DNA from: Chloroflexota bacterium
GTDB taxonomy: Bacteria; Chloroflexota; Dehalococcoidia; Lucifugimonadales; Australimonadaceae
Direction of reading: 5' to 3'
DNA: 7,706 bases
Assembly: GCA_027625205.1 (NCBI GenBank)
Contig: JAQBVZ010000027.1
Span: 1 to 7,706 of the forward strand
Positions 6,957 to 7,706 of the stretch are shown here, piece by piece. Positions within the stretch are counted from its first letter, which is position 1; every line of letters starts with the position of its first letter. The notes beneath the pieces were generated by a model, which did no database searches, was not told the origin of the DNA, and saw nothing but the letters and a program-made list of their open reading frames with translations. Both the position numbers and the translations under genes were made by a program.

Positions 6957-7706
6957 ATGCCAGGCGGTCCCATTCAAGGACGGCGCAAACGTTGGCGGGT
7001 GACTGAGCCACCTAGCCCTGAAGACATCTCTGCTTTGGGGGACATCCCTCCGTTGGTGGCCAACCTGTTGGCACGGCGCGGCATCACCACCAGTGAGGAG
7101 GCCAGAGAGTTCCTTGAAGCGGGCCCTGGCCTTTTTGAAGACCCCGGAAATTTGCCGGAAATAGCCCTCGCTGTGGAGCGTCTGGAGATAGCACGTCAGA
7201 AGGCCGAGACGGTGGCCGTCTTTGGTGATTTTGACGCTGACGGCGTCACGGGCACCGCACTCATGATGCGAGCCCTTACTCGCTACGGCCTGCTGCCCAT
7301 GCCCTACATCCCTCACCGGGTAACTGAAGGCCATGGCTTGAACAACGGCGCCGTGGACAAGCTCAAAGATCAGGGCGCGACGCTCATTGTGACGGTGGAC
7401 TGCGGTGTCACTGACGTTGGCCCCATTGCCCACGCCAAGAACAGCGATATCGATACCATTGTGACGGACCATCACCTGGTGACGGGCTCAAGGCCAGATG
7501 CAATAGCCATCATCAATCCCAGAGCGCCTGGCTCAAACTACGCCTTTCATCATCTGACCGGCGTTGGCATGGCCCTGAAGCTCTCGCAAGCACTGCTGGA
7601 GCCAACGCACCCGGCTGATTGGGCGGACGGCCTCATGGAACTGGCGGCCATTGGCACCATCACAGATATGGCGCCGCTGGTGGATGAGAACCGATACATC
7701 GTTAAC
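6957..7706 (+). CDS. recJ: Single-stranded-DNA-specific 5'-3' exonuclease RecJ, 3' end outside window
   Basis: RecJ degrades single-stranded DNA 5' to 3' in recombinational, mismatch and base-excision repair, using a two-metal DHH active site. The first 250 residues are present and cover the DHH phosphoesterase domain: motif I GDFDADG (90-96), EGHGLN (124-129), motif II TVDCG (146-150), motif III TDHH (170-173), INPR (186-189), LTGVGMALKL (200-209) and motif IV ITDMAPL (235-241). The expected Asp and His metal ligands are all there. Small departures from the common pattern are Phe92 for Tyr and His126 for Tyr. The basic N-terminus (RRKRWR, 9-14) is typical. The DHHA1 and OB regions lie beyond the right edge. 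The ATG is nine bases after the fabF stop; TAAGG, overlapping that stop, is a modest ribosome site seven bases upstream. A related DHH nanoRNase is unlikely because the EGxGLN and DMAPL segments are RecJ-type. Confidence 0.93.
   Translation, partial: MPGGPIQGRRKRWRVTEPPSPEDISALGDIPPLVANLLARRGITTSEEAREFLEAGPGLFEDPGNLPEIALAVERLEIARQKAETVAVFGDFDADGVTGTALMMRALTRYGLLPMPYIPHRVTEGHGLNNGAVDKLKDQGATLIVTVDCGVTDVGPIAHAKNSDIDTIVTDHHLVTGSRPDAIAIINPRAPGSNYAFHHLTGVGMALKLSQALLEPTHPADWADGLMELAAIGTITDMAPLVDENRYIVN

Noticed and set aside
6915..7475. 186-codon minus-strand frame across the fabF end and recJ start
   Set aside because: The plus strand encodes unmistakable FabF and RecJ motifs here; the antisense product has no family features.

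Overview
The window looks like a bacterial chromosome segment of moderately high GC with tightly packed metabolic genes. The fused B12-dependent mutase, UspA and FabF sequences suggest a Chloroflexota-type organism (Dehalococcoidia / SAR202-like). That is a judgement from remembered family features, not a database result. No mobile element, CRISPR array, tRNA or rRNA was seen.

Layout. Three genes run leftward on the minus strand: a universal stress protein (5503-5015), a 1006-residue fused isobutyryl-CoA mutase of IcmF type (5011-1991), and a PrpE-like short-chain acyl-CoA synthetase (1888 to beyond the left edge). Two genes run rightward from a divergent 196-bp regulatory region (5504-5699): the fatty-acid condensing enzyme FabF (5700-6947) and the 5' part of the single-strand exonuclease gene recJ (6957 to beyond the right edge).

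How the genes fit together. The acyl-CoA synthetase would activate a short-chain carboxylate to its CoA thioester at the cost of ATP. The mutase carries the isobutyryl-type specificity pair (Phe and Gln instead of the Tyr and Arg of methylmalonyl-CoA mutase) and would interconvert branched and linear C4/C5 acyl-CoAs using adenosylcobalamin. Its built-in MeaB-like GTPase would look after the cofactor. A plausible physiological unit is therefore activation and carbon-skeleton rearrangement of isobutyrate, butyrate or related acids. The stress protein leads the operon and is joined to the mutase by an unusual junction: one stop codon plus one sense codon, in the same reading frame.

Most notable points: (1) the UspA-TAA-AGG-ATG-IcmF same-frame junction; (2) an apparent loss of about eight residues in the mutase's GTPase domain between the DPS-type and LGDR motifs; (3) a compact mutase domain lacking the long insert of characterised IcmF proteins; (4) a synthetase with a PrpE-like acyl pocket but atypical ATP-loop and hinge-region residues. 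None of these proves a new system. The operon is the best candidate here for an under-described pathway.
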